Below are positions 17,311 to 24,817 of a stretch of 64,000 nt of DNA, one piece after another. The first letter of the stretch is position 1; every line of letters begins with the position of its first letter. The position numbers and the translations under genes were made by a program. The notes under the pieces were generated by a model. It was not told the origin of the DNA and ran no database searches. It saw only the letters and a list, made by a program, of their open reading frames with translations. The stretch is from JACDCA01 sp963810305 (lineage in GTDB: Bacteria; Acidobacteriota; Vicinamibacteria; Vicinamibacterales; 2-12-FULL-66-21): contig CAWEMY010000013.1 in assembly GCA_963810305.1 (NCBI GenBank), positions 124,001 to 188,000 of the forward strand, in the 5' to 3' direction.

Positions 17311-18033
17311 CTTCGCGGCGACGAGCCGTGCCTGCTGGCTCACCGGCTGGCCGTTGATCGTCTCGTACTCGTAGTCGACCCGCAGCTTCGAATCCCCGAC
17401 GAACTTCACTTTCGCCGTCGACTCGGTCGCGATCGGCACGCGGACGCCATCGAGCCTGGCGTAACGGCGGACGACGTTCACGAGGCTCGTCCAGAAGGAC
17501 GGGTTCTTCGAGAGCTTGCCTTCGACGCGCAGCAGATCGCGCCCATCCTCGCTGAGCACCATCCGACCGTCAACCAGCAGCGAATCCTTACGCTTCGGCT
17601 TGATGAGAATGTACTTGCACCCGGGTCCGGAGGTTTCGGCAGCGAATTCGTAGTTTTCGGAGGTCAGCTCTGAACGCCCGGGATCGCCGGCCACCAGCTC
17701 TTTCTCGCGTTCGAGAAGTGCCTTCAGGACCTTGTTGCGAATCGTTTCGGAGCCGCGTTCGGAGACGATTTCATAGCGGAAGACCCCACCGTCGAGCTCG
17801 GTCCACGCCTCCATCCATCCTTCCTTGTCCATCTTCTCGCTGGCGGCATGCATCCGGCGAAGAGCGCGATACTGATGCAGCGCCGGCGTTCTGGCGACGG
17901 CCACTTTCGGATCGTCTGTGGTCGGCCCCTCTCCCGCAACGGGAGTGGACATCACGACTCCGGCAGCGAGAAGTGTGGCGACCGCTACCGAAACTCGATG
18001 GCTGCTTGCGAACTGTGATGATCGATACCGCAT
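17302..18033 (-). CDS. Secreted protein of unknown function
   Basis: A 243-residue protein with an N-terminal hydrophobic segment (VSVAVATLLAAGVVMSTPVAG) consistent with a signal peptide. The mature part contains QYRALRRMHAASEKMDKEGWMEAWTELDGGVFRYEIVSERGSETIRNKVLKALLEREKELV, then beta-type segments (CKYILIKPKRKDSLLVDGRMVLSEDGRDLLRVEGKLSKNPSFWT, GVRVPIATESTAKVKFVGDSKLRVDYEYETINGQPV). The pattern resembles the LolA/RseB-like outer-membrane lipoprotein-sorting folds that acidobacteria use in many secreted proteins. No catalytic motif is visible. Its 3' end overlaps the 3' end of the convergent TatT-like gene by 9 bp. Confidence 0.7.
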   Translation of the reverse strand: MRYRSSQFASSHRVSVAVATLLAAGVVMSTPVAGEGPTTDDPKVAVARTPALHQYRALRRMHAASEKMDKEGWMEAWTELDGGVFRYEIVSERGSETIRNKVLKALLEREKELVAGDPGRSELTSENYEFAAETSGPGCKYILIKPKRKDSLLVDGRMVLSEDGRDLLRVEGKLSKNPSFWTSLVNVVRRYARLDGVRVPIATESTAKVKFVGDSKLRVDYEYETINGQPVSQQARLVAAKLE

Positions 18034-18095
18034 AAGATCGCTCCGGTCGCTCCTCTTCGCAAGAAGCGTGCTCAGAGCGCGCGCGACCTCTTCCG

Positions 18096-19391
18096 TTACT
18101 TCTCAATGGCGGTAAACGCCTGCACAGAAGCGGTTTGGCGCCAACGTCTCCACCCGAGGGCCACCAACGTCACCAGCACGATCGCGAACTCGAGAAGGAG
18201 AATTTCCACTGGGACGACCCATCTCCCACCGTTGCGGGATATTTCCCACACGTAATAGACCGGCACCACGCTGATGGTCCAGGCGATGAGCGGTACGGTC
18301 GCCGTCGTCACCAGGAAGGGGGTGAAGTAGAGCAGATACCAGGGATAGATGACCGGAGCGCAGGCGAGCGCAATCGCCATCGGCCACGCCCACGACGCCG
18401 GATCTCGTTCGCCGAGTCGCCATCGGCACCATGCCGCGGCGAGCAGCCCGAGCAGGACTGCGGTTGCGCCAGCGACCATCGGGTTGAAGCTCGTCCGGAT
18501 CGCCTGGAACACTGGTCCGTTGAAGCGGATGTGCTCGACCACTCGTGTCAGACCTCCGAGCGCGATCTGAGGACCGCCGCTGAAGGGGAGGTACAAGAGC
18601 ACGAACAAGGCGCCGCCAAGCACCGCGTCCCTTCTCGAGATACGCCGCCAGAGAAGCGGCACCAGAACGACGGGCAGGATCTTGGTCGCGACCGCCAGGA
18701 CGAATGCGATGGTCGCCAGTGCTGTGCGACGCCGGGCCAGCCAGTATGCGGCGGCCGCGATCCACAGCGCGCCGAGCGCGTCGATGTGCCCGCTGTAGGC
18801 GACCTCCAGCACGACCAGCGGATTCCAGGCATACGCAAGCGTCAGCCACGGGTTGCGTCCCGTGACGAGCAGCCATCGCCAGACGACCAGGATGGTCAAC
18901 AAGTCGCACGCGACAAGCGCCACCTTCATCGCGCGCGGGGAATCGTGCAGGCTCACGACCAGCCGGAAGAACAGCTGTGCCGCAGGCGGGTACGGCGTTT
19001 TCTGACGGGCGCTCGGCATCTGCCGCGTCTCGTACGTATGCGTCCAGGCGAGCTCGGGATCCGCCGGCAGGACGAGATAGGGATTGATGCCCAAACGCTG
19101 CACGCGCCCGTCCCACAGATAACGGATCATGTCGTTGTCGGGATCGACCGGGCTCACCGCCAGCGGCGCCCGGAACAGCACGGCGAAGGCGAGCGCACTG
19201 AAAAAAAGGCCGCGGCGCAGCTCGCGCGGACGCCACACCCAGATCAGAGTGACGAGATATGCGGAGATGGCAACGCCGGCCAGGAGGAAGTACATCGGCG
19301 CGCCGAGCGGTGTCCGCAAGATGGCGAGCGCCATCATCGCGGCGAGATACACCAGTCCAGCGCCGGTAAGGACGACAGCCGGGGAGCGCAA
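18096..19391 (-). CDS. Integral membrane GT-C glycosyltransferase (DUF2029/GT87-like)
   Basis: A 431-residue protein with roughly eleven hydrophobic membrane segments (VLTGAGLVYLAAMMALAI, FFSALAFAVLF, ALATIAFVLAVATKILPVVLVPLLW, VLGGALFVLLYLPF and others). The first extracytoplasmic loop has VDPDNDMIRYLWDGRVQRLGINPY, the acidic metal/donor-binding loop seen in polyprenyl-phosphate-dependent mannosyl- and other GT-C transferases, and later NPLVVLEVAYSGHIDALG. These enzymes transfer sugars from lipid-linked donors to envelope glycans or glycolipids. The donor and acceptor cannot be inferred. It is followed downstream by the GACGTGC repeat. Confidence 0.8.
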   Translation of the reverse strand: MRSPAVVLTGAGLVYLAAMMALAILRTPLGAPMYFLLAGVAISAYLVTLIWVWRPRELRRGLFFSALAFAVLFRAPLAVSPVDPDNDMIRYLWDGRVQRLGINPYLVLPADPELAWTHTYETRQMPSARQKTPYPPAAQLFFRLVVSLHDSPRAMKVALVACDLLTILVVWRWLLVTGRNPWLTLAYAWNPLVVLEVAYSGHIDALGALWIAAAAYWLARRRTALATIAFVLAVATKILPVVLVPLLWRRISRRDAVLGGALFVLLYLPFSGGPQIALGGLTRVVEHIRFNGPVFQAIRTSFNPMVAGATAVLLGLLAAAWCRWRLGERDPASWAWPMAIALACAPVIYPWYLLYFTPFLVTTATVPLIAWTISVVPVYYVWEISRNGGRWVVPVEILLLEFAIVLVTLVALGWRRWRQTASVQAFTAIEK

Positions 19392-19402
19392 GCGCTCTAA
19401 TG

Positions 19403-19492
19403 TTAACGTCGCACGTGCGACGTGCGACGTGCGACGTGCGACGTGCGACGTGCGGACGTGCTTACGTGCGACGTGCTGACGTGCTCACGTGC
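19403..19492. repeat. Heptanucleotide tandem repeat (GACGTGC)
   Basis: About a dozen 7-bp units of GACGTGC and close variants (GACGTGCT, TTACGTGC) run between the start region of the GT-C gene and the 3' end of metB. The TGA stop codon of the leftward metB gene lies in the last degenerate units. Confidence 0.85.
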
Positions 19493-20672
19493 TGCTGCCG
19501 ACGAGTTCGGTCGCGCGCCGGCCATGTGCGATCGCGTCCAGGCCGGTGAGCAGGTCCGCGACGAGATCTTTCGAGTGTTCGCACCCCGGCGACAGGCGGA
19601 CGAGCGTGTCCGACAGGCCCAGGGCGGCGCGGGTCTCTGGCGGAATCGAGGCATGCGTCATCCGCGCCGGATGGCACACGAGCGACTTCACACTGCCGAG
19701 ACTCTCGCCGAGCGCGAAGAACCGGCGAGACGACACGAACGACACGACGTCGTCGACGGTCCCATCCAGCTCGAAGGAGACCATCCCGCCAAATCCGGTC
19801 ATTTGACGCGCAGCTATGGCGTGACCCGGATGAGAAGCCAGGCCCGGGAAGAACACGCGCTCGACCAGCGGGTGTTGTGAGAGCGCGGTGGCGATTGCGG
19901 CCGCATTCTCCGCATGACGCTCCATCCTCAACTCCAGCGTCTGCAGACCGCGCAGCGTCAGCCAGCAGTCGAAGGGGGATGGCACCGCACCGGTGGCATT
20001 CTGCAGGAACTTGACGGGCTCGAATACCGCGGCGTCGCGCGCGAGGACGGCGCCCTGGATCAGGTCAGAGTGGCCGGCCAGGTACTTGGTCACGCTGTGC
20101 ACGACGATATCGGCGCCTAGCGCGAACGGTTGCTGAAAGAACGGCGTTGCAAAGGTGTTGTCGACGACGACCAGCGCGCCGCGTGCATGGGCTGTGCGGC
20201 AGATGTCCGCGATATCGCAGACGAGCAGGCGTGGGTTGGTCGGCGACTCCAGCCACACCAGCCGCGTGCGCTCGGACAGCGCCGCCTCGAGCGCGCTCTG
20301 ATCCGCGACGTTGATCTGCCTCACGACACAACCTGCCGGCTGATACACGCGGTTCAGCATCCGGTAGGTGCCGCCATAGACATCGTGAGGGATGATGACC
20401 TCGTCTCCAGGCTTCAGCCACGCCTGAAGCACCGCGTTTTCCGCCGCAAGTCCGGAGGCAAAGACCGCGGCGTGTCCAACACCTTCGAGTTCCGCCAGTA
20501 CCGCTTCGAGGCGCGCGCGCGTCGGATTGTTGGTGCGCGAGTAGTCGAATCCCCGGTGCTCGCCAGGCGCATCCTGCTCGAATGTAGACGTCTGGAAGAT
20601 CGGTGCGATCACCGCACCGGTGGCCGGTTCCGAGGGTTGGCCGGCATGAATAGTTTTCGTCGCGAATTCCAT
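19485..20672 (-). CDS. metB: Cystathionine gamma-synthase / Cys-Met metabolism PLP enzyme
   Basis: A 395-residue Cys/Met metabolism PLP enzyme of fold type I: TKTIHAGQPSEPATGAVIAPIFQTSTF, FDYSRTNNPTRARLEAVLAELEG, GDEVIIPHDVYGGTYRM, VVVDNTFATPFFQQPFALGADIVVHSVTKYLAGHSD (PLP lysine in SVTKY) and SLGSVKSLVCHPARMTHASI. It would join activated homoserine with cysteine (or sulphide). A cystathionine gamma-lyase or O-acetylhomoserine sulfhydrylase role cannot be excluded from sequence. The context favours synthesis, because it is the last gene of a hom-aspartokinase-metB operon behind a SAM riboswitch. Its terminal residues GSST and the stop lie in the heptanucleotide repeat. Confidence 0.88.
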   Translation of the reverse strand: MEFATKTIHAGQPSEPATGAVIAPIFQTSTFEQDAPGEHRGFDYSRTNNPTRARLEAVLAELEGVGHAAVFASGLAAENAVLQAWLKPGDEVIIPHDVYGGTYRMLNRVYQPAGCVVRQINVADQSALEAALSERTRLVWLESPTNPRLLVCDIADICRTAHARGALVVVDNTFATPFFQQPFALGADIVVHSVTKYLAGHSDLIQGAVLARDAAVFEPVKFLQNATGAVPSPFDCWLTLRGLQTLELRMERHAENAAAIATALSQHPLVERVFFPGLASHPGHAIAARQMTGFGGMVSFELDGTVDDVVSFVSSRRFFALGESLGSVKSLVCHPARMTHASIPPETRAALGLSDTLVRLSPGCEHSKDLVADLLTGLDAIAHGRRATELVGSST

Positions 20673-20696
20673 CTTCAGTTCCTCCTGATCAGGCTT

Positions 20697-21431
20697 CTAC
20701 ATGTCCACTACGGTTTCGTGGACTCCATCCAGCGCGCGGATCACCAGCGGCAAGCCGCAGTCACGTGCGGCGATCAGGGCGTGCCGTTGCACGAGCTCAC
20801 AGCCGTCGTTGGCCATCTCCATGGCACGCGCATAGGTCAGCCGCCGCAAAGGGCGGGCATCCGGATCCCGGTTGGGATCGGTCGTGAAATATCCCGGGAC
20901 GTCCTTCACGAGCTCGCACTGGACCGCATGGAGCCCGGCTGCGAGCAGCACGGCGGTGAGGTCCGATCCACCGCGGCCGAGTGACGCGATGCGGTCCCCA
21001 CCACCCCGTGCCAGAAACCCGGGGACGACAACGACGTCGTTTGAGTCGAGCAGTGCGAGAAGCCGAAGCGGCCGCAGCGACGGATGCCCGGAGCTCTCGC
21101 ATTGGTCAGGCTCGCTCAACCCGGCCTGATGGATGCCGACGGCGGTCACCAGCGTCCCGGCCGCCTGGAGATGAAGAGCCAGGATCGCCACCGATCGTGT
21201 TTCTCCGGTGGACCAGAGCAGGTCCACGCTCGACGGATCCGGCTCGGCGACAATATCGCGTGCCGTGGCCAGGAGCGCGTCAGTCGTGCCGTACTCCGCC
21301 GATACGACGACGACGATGCGTTCGTCAGGCCGGCGACGGAGACGATCTCCGATGTAGGCGGCCACCCGCCCGTACGCCGGCGGGCCCGTGAGCACCGACC
21401 CGCCGATCTTGACGACCGAAACATTTCGCAT
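20697..21431 (-). CDS. Aspartate kinase, catalytic domain only
   Basis: A 244-residue amino-acid kinase. The start at 21431 (MRNVSVVKIGGSVL) places the glycine-rich VKIGGSVLTG at the N-terminus. Other motifs are ERIVVVVSAEYGTTDALL, LWSTGETRSVAILALHLQ, LGRGGSDLTAVLLAAGLHAVQCELVKDVPGYFTTDP and LRRLTYARAMEMANDGCELVQRHALIAA. It phosphorylates aspartate, the first step to homoserine, lysine, methionine and threonine. The protein ends where ACT domains normally begin, so it lacks the feedback-regulation module; control would then rest on the riboswitch. It lies 5 bp after hom and 24 bp before metB. Confidence 0.85.
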   Translation of the reverse strand: MRNVSVVKIGGSVLTGPPAYGRVAAYIGDRLRRRPDERIVVVVSAEYGTTDALLATARDIVAEPDPSSVDLLWSTGETRSVAILALHLQAAGTLVTAVGIHQAGLSEPDQCESSGHPSLRPLRLLALLDSNDVVVVPGFLARGGGDRIASLGRGGSDLTAVLLAAGLHAVQCELVKDVPGYFTTDPNRDPDARPLRRLTYARAMEMANDGCELVQRHALIAARDCGLPLVIRALDGVHETVVDM

Positions 21432-21436
21432 GGCCG

Positions 21437-22705
21437 TCACACTTCGAGTGCTCGATAGTGCTTTGTCGCGCACCGCGTCGCTGCCTCGAGCGCGCGCAGC
21501 GCGGCCTCGAGCCTGAGTCGCGGCGCCGGCCAGGTCACCGCGGCAAACGTTCCTCGGCCACCCGTCCTTGTCCGCTGGAGGTAGATCCCGTATGACGCCA
21601 GCAGATCGGCAATGTCGACGCCGTCAGGCAAGAGCGACCCGGCGAGCGTCACGAACCAGCCGGTGACCGGGGTCGACGGCTCCGTCCGATCGAGACGCGG
21701 AAAGACCACCGTCGACTGCATCGTCACCGCCTCGAGAACGTCGTCGAGAACCGTAGCGGCGGTTACCTCCGGACCTGCGCCGGGGCCACGGAAGACCAGC
21801 CGTCCGCGTCGACCGCTCAGAACAAGTGCGTTCTCAACACCATCAACTCCCGCGAGCAGATGGCCCCTGGGGATGAAGACCGTGCCGCTGAAAGCCTGAA
21901 GCTGCCCATTCCAATCGGCGGAGATCACCGGCTTGAGAGCCCCACCCAATTCCGCTGCGTGATCGATCTCCGCGGAGTCGATGTCGCGGATCCCGCCTGT
22001 TTCGATCGCCTCCGTGCGGACGTTCACACGGGCAAAATGCTGGAGCAGCACGACGAGTTTCTGCGCGGCATCGATGCCGTCGATGTCGCTCGACGGATCC
22101 GGTTCGGCGTAGCCGAGCCGCTGTGCCTCGGCCAGGGGCTCATCGATCCCGCATCGCCGCTCGCGCGCCTGCGTCAGGATGTAGTTGCTCGTGCCATTGA
22201 CGACGCCGATCAGGCTTTTCACGTCGGCCGCGTTGGGTCGTCTTGCGAAGATGCCGAGAAACGGCACGCCGGCGACGACCGCTGCTTCGTAGAGCAGGGG
22301 AGTCGACGATCGCGTGGCCGCCTCACGCAGTTCCACGCCGTGCGCCGCCAGCAGCGACTTGTTCGCAGTAACGACCGGAATACCTCGGCGCAGCGCCTCC
22401 AGCACGAGGGTACGTGCCGGCTCGATCCCGCCAAGAAGCTCCACGAGGACGTCGGGCGGCGTGGCGAAGAACGCGCCGGGATCTACTACCCGCCTGGCGC
22501 CCGGGGGCAGCGTAGGCCGCGGCCGGAGAGAGTCGCGGATGAGGGCGTGTGTTATCCCGAGAGGGGGCTGTGAACCGCCCCGCGCCAATGCCGCGAAGGC
22601 GCTGCCGACATTGCCGCAGCCGAGGAGTCCGACGCGAACGGGCGCGGCTCTCGTTACAAACCTGGATGGCGCGCTGGTCGTGTCGAGGGCGACAACAGAC
22701 GTCAT
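21437..22705 (-). CDS. hom: Homoserine dehydrogenase
   Basis: A 422-residue enzyme. The start at 22705 (MTSVVALDTTS) is chosen over a longer frame because it lies nearer the leader. It has a Rossmann fold VRVGLLGCGNVGSAFAAL, GGIEPARTLVLEALRRGIPVVTANKSLLAAHG and the catalytic-domain block LIGVVNGTSNYIL, AEAQRLGYAEPDPSSDIDGIDAAQKL (with the conserved Asp/Lys residues). It reduces aspartate semialdehyde to homoserine. The C-terminal 100 residues look like a divergent regulatory or ACT-like extension. It is the first gene of the leftward hom-aspartokinase-metB operon, with the SAM-I riboswitch 113 bp upstream of its start. Confidence 0.9.
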   Translation of the reverse strand: MTSVVALDTTSAPSRFVTRAAPVRVGLLGCGNVGSAFAALARGGSQPPLGITHALIRDSLRPRPTLPPGARRVVDPGAFFATPPDVLVELLGGIEPARTLVLEALRRGIPVVTANKSLLAAHGVELREAATRSSTPLLYEAAVVAGVPFLGIFARRPNAADVKSLIGVVNGTSNYILTQARERRCGIDEPLAEAQRLGYAEPDPSSDIDGIDAAQKLVVLLQHFARVNVRTEAIETGGIRDIDSAEIDHAAELGGALKPVISADWNGQLQAFSGTVFIPRGHLLAGVDGVENALVLSGRRGRLVFRGPGAGPEVTAATVLDDVLEAVTMQSTVVFPRLDRTEPSTPVTGWFVTLAGSLLPDGVDIADLLASYGIYLQRTRTGGRGTFAAVTWPAPRLRLEAALRALEAATRCATKHYRALEV

Positions 22706-22794
22706 ACGATCCTGTGGTACGTGGATCCTCGTCAACGCCCCGGCCAGCCGGAGATGTCGGCGAAAAACACGCGAAAATGAGAGCGAGATCTTCG

Positions 22795-22821
22795 AAGACC
22801 TGAATGGTCTGCCGAGGTCTT
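22795..22821 (-). promoter_or_regulatory. Hairpin of the SAM riboswitch expression platform
   Basis: AAGACCT (read leftward 22821-22815) and AGGTCTT (22801-22795) form a perfect 7-bp stem. The upstream arm shares three bases with the 3' strand of riboswitch helix P1, so the two structures exclude each other, as expected for a SAM switch. No long U-run follows, so the mechanism (termination or masking) is open. Confidence 0.55.
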
Positions 22822-22918
22822 ATCTCTCCCGTTTATCGGGCAGGAAGTAGCACCGGGGCTCTAAGCGCCTGGTTGCTGTGGCTTCAGCGGGCCTGTTCCC
22901 TCAGCCACTCTGGATAAG
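22819..22918 (-). ncRNA. SAM-I (S-box) riboswitch
   Basis: Read leftward, the 100-base element has the S-box core in order: P1 CTTATC (22918-22913), AGAGTGGCTGAGGGA, CAGGCCCGCTGAAGCC, ACAGCAACC, GGTGCTACTTCCTGCC and the closing P1 strand GATAAG (22824-22819). These match the consensus AGAG..GAGGGA, GCCC.GUGAAGCC-type, GCAACC and GGUGCUAAUUCC blocks. It lies upstream of homoserine dehydrogenase and so places hom, aspartokinase and metB under S-adenosylmethionine control. The 330-bp gap between hom and the LysE gene holds this element and otherwise nothing recognisable. Confidence 0.93.
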
Positions 22919-23036
22919 TGTCCGCAGCCTGCCTCGCCGTTAGCTCCGGAGGAGCGAAAGCGGGCGAGTGCGAACAGGAGCAGCGTAGTCAACACCGGTC
23001 GTTTCTGTCAAGCGGGTACAGTGATGCCCTGGAGGT

Positions 23037-23660
23037 TTGCGGTTTTTGGAGCTTGGAGTTTTTTTCGCCGTCACGCTGCCGCTCGTCGCCACGCCGGGCG
23101 CGTCGACTGCGGTCGTCCTGCGAAACAGCATCGCCGGCGGCACGCGTGCCGGTCTTTTCACGGCGGTCGGGTGCAACACCGCATCGGTGTGCTACGGCCT
23201 GCTCACCGCGTTCGGATTCGCGGCGGCCTTGCAGGAGTGGCCGTCGACATGGCTCGTGCTTCGAGCCGCGGGTGTCGCCTACCTCGCCTGGCTCGGGTTC
23301 AGCTCGCTGGCGAGAGCCATCCGCGGCGCTGGTGCGAAGGCGCCAGACACCAGACGTGCCGATCCCGATCCATGGCACAGCGCGTCGTCCGGCTTTCTTA
23401 CCAACCTCCTCAATCCGTCGCTGGCGGCGTACTATCTCGTCCTGATTCCTCAATTCATTCCGCGCGGCGCCCCCTTCGCGCGGCAGGCGCTGACGCTGAC
23501 AAGCATCCATGTCGCGCTGGCGGTCACGTGGCATTCGGCGTGGGCTGTCGCCGGATCGACGATGGCCCGCGTGCTATCGTCCGGACGTCCGCGGCGGGCG
23601 CTCGACCTGATCACGGGGATCGCGCTGCTCGCCATTGCGCTGAAGGTCGCTCTCGGCTGA
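23037..23660 (+). CDS. LysE/RhtB-family amino-acid exporter
   Basis: A 207-residue membrane protein with about six hydrophobic segments and the family opening FFAVTLPLVATPGASTAVVLRNSIAGGTRAGLFTAVGCNTASVCYG, then SGFLTNLLNPSLAAYYLVLIPQFI. The TPGxx and LNPSxAAYYL blocks are diagnostic of LysE/RhtB proteins, which export amino acids such as lysine, homoserine or threonine. The start is a TTG within a short run of TTTGGAG-type heptamers (about 23027-23058), so the first residues (MRFLELGV) derive from repeat sequence and the GGAG of one unit may act as the ribosome site. It is divergent from the SAM-controlled hom operon, and homoserine export is an attractive but unproven link. Confidence 0.85.
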   Translation: MRFLELGVFFAVTLPLVATPGASTAVVLRNSIAGGTRAGLFTAVGCNTASVCYGLLTAFGFAAALQEWPSTWLVLRAAGVAYLAWLGFSSLARAIRGAGAKAPDTRRADPDPWHSASSGFLTNLLNPSLAAYYLVLIPQFIPRGAPFARQALTLTSIHVALAVTWHSAWAVAGSTMARVLSSGRPRRALDLITGIALLAIALKVALG

Positions 23661-23673
23661 GTTCAAAGTCACT

Positions 23674-24672
23674 ATGAACAGGATCATTCCGATTCTCTTG
23701 ATCGTTGCCGGATCACACGGCTTCCCGGTCGCCGCCGCGCAGAACCCGCCGACACTCCAGTGGTACAAAGGCAACACCCACGCGCACACGATCGAAAGCG
23801 ATGGTGACAGCCCTCCTGAAGTCGTGGCAAGTTGGTACCGCGACCATGGCTACAACTTTCTCGTGATCACCGATCACAACATCCTCGTTGCCGTCGACGG
23901 TCTCAACGCGAAGCTGGCGAAACCCGGCACGTTCATCGTCATCAAGGGCGAAGAGGTGACCAATCTGCTGGGAGACAAAGCCGTCCATGTCAACGGCCTC
24001 GATACCAGCGCAGTGATCGGTGCGCAGACCGGGACCACGATCGTCGAGCTTGCGCAGAAGAGTGTCGACGCGATTCGCAAGGAAGGGGGCGTTCCTCACA
24101 TCAACCATCCGAACTTCAGCTGGGCGCTGACGCCCGATCAGATCGGCCAGGTCCGTAACAACAAGCTGTTCGAGATCTACAACGGCCACCCGATGGTCAA
24201 TAACGAAGGTGGCGGGGACGCGCCGGGGCTCGAAGCTGCCTGGGACTCGATTCTCACCGGGGGCATCCTTCTCTATGGCATCGCGGTGGACGATGCGCAC
24301 AACTTCAAGGAGCCGGGGGACCGCGATCTGGCAGGCCCCGGCCGCGGGTGGGTTGTCGTCCGCGCGGCGTCCCTCGAAGCGCGTCCGATCCTCGAAGCGA
24401 TGGAACGCGGCGACTTCTACGCATCCACCGGCGTGGAGTTGACCGACTACGAGGTCACGGCGAAGGCAATGACCGTCACCGTGAAGCCGAACGCCTTCGC
24501 CAGGTACCGCGTGCACTTCATCGGGCGCGGCGGCGTTCTGCTGAAGGAAGTCGCCGCCACCCCGTCGGCGACCTACGAGTTCCGTGGCGACGAGGGGTAC
24601 GTTCGCGCGAAGGTACTCGACAGCAACGGCCGCGTCGCCTGGCTCCAGCCGTCGCTCGTCGCTCCGCGCTAA
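23674..24672 (+). CDS. Secreted CehA/McbA-type PHP metallohydrolase
   Basis: A 332-residue exported protein (signal MNRIIPILLIVAGSHGFPVAAA). PHP-domain metal motifs are present: YKGNTHAHTIESDGDSPPEV, FLVITDHNI, IKGEEVTN, GGVPHINHPNFSWAL, and a later YGIAVDDAHNF. This is the CehA/McbA branch named after carbaryl hydrolase. Acidobacterial members are mostly uncharacterised phosphoesterase- or esterase-like hydrolases, so the substrate is unknown. The C-terminal 90 residues form a beta-rich domain (YEVTAKAMTVTVKPNAFARYRVHFIGRGG). It follows the LysE gene by 13 bp and may share its transcript. Confidence 0.85.
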   Translation: MNRIIPILLIVAGSHGFPVAAAQNPPTLQWYKGNTHAHTIESDGDSPPEVVASWYRDHGYNFLVITDHNILVAVDGLNAKLAKPGTFIVIKGEEVTNLLGDKAVHVNGLDTSAVIGAQTGTTIVELAQKSVDAIRKEGGVPHINHPNFSWALTPDQIGQVRNNKLFEIYNGHPMVNNEGGGDAPGLEAAWDSILTGGILLYGIAVDDAHNFKEPGDRDLAGPGRGWVVVRAASLEARPILEAMERGDFYASTGVELTDYEVTAKAMTVTVKPNAFARYRVHFIGRGGVLLKEVAATPSATYEFRGDEGYVRAKVLDSNGRVAWLQPSLVAPR

Positions 24673-24688
24673 CCGGGTCGCTCCGCGA

Positions 24689-24785
24689 CAACTCATAACT
24701 TCTAACTTCTAATCTCCTAACTTCTAAGCGGTTACGGGACTCTCCCTGAACTTTAGGAGTTAGGCGTTAGCAGTTAGGAGTTAAA
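24689..24785. repeat. Heptanucleotide repeat in inverted arms (AACTTCT / AGGAGTT)
   Basis: The left arm has about five units of AACTTCT and variants (24689-24727). The right arm has AGGAGTT, AGGCGTT, AGCAGTT, AGGAGTT (24754-24782). The arms are mutually complementary around a loop with GCGGTTACGGGACTC. A near-identical structure lies at 63487-63570. It may act as a terminator hairpin between the CehA/McbA and M14 genes. Confidence 0.85.
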
Positions 24786-24817
24786 ATCCCCATCTCTTTC
24801 AGTATCAGGGAGTTCCA

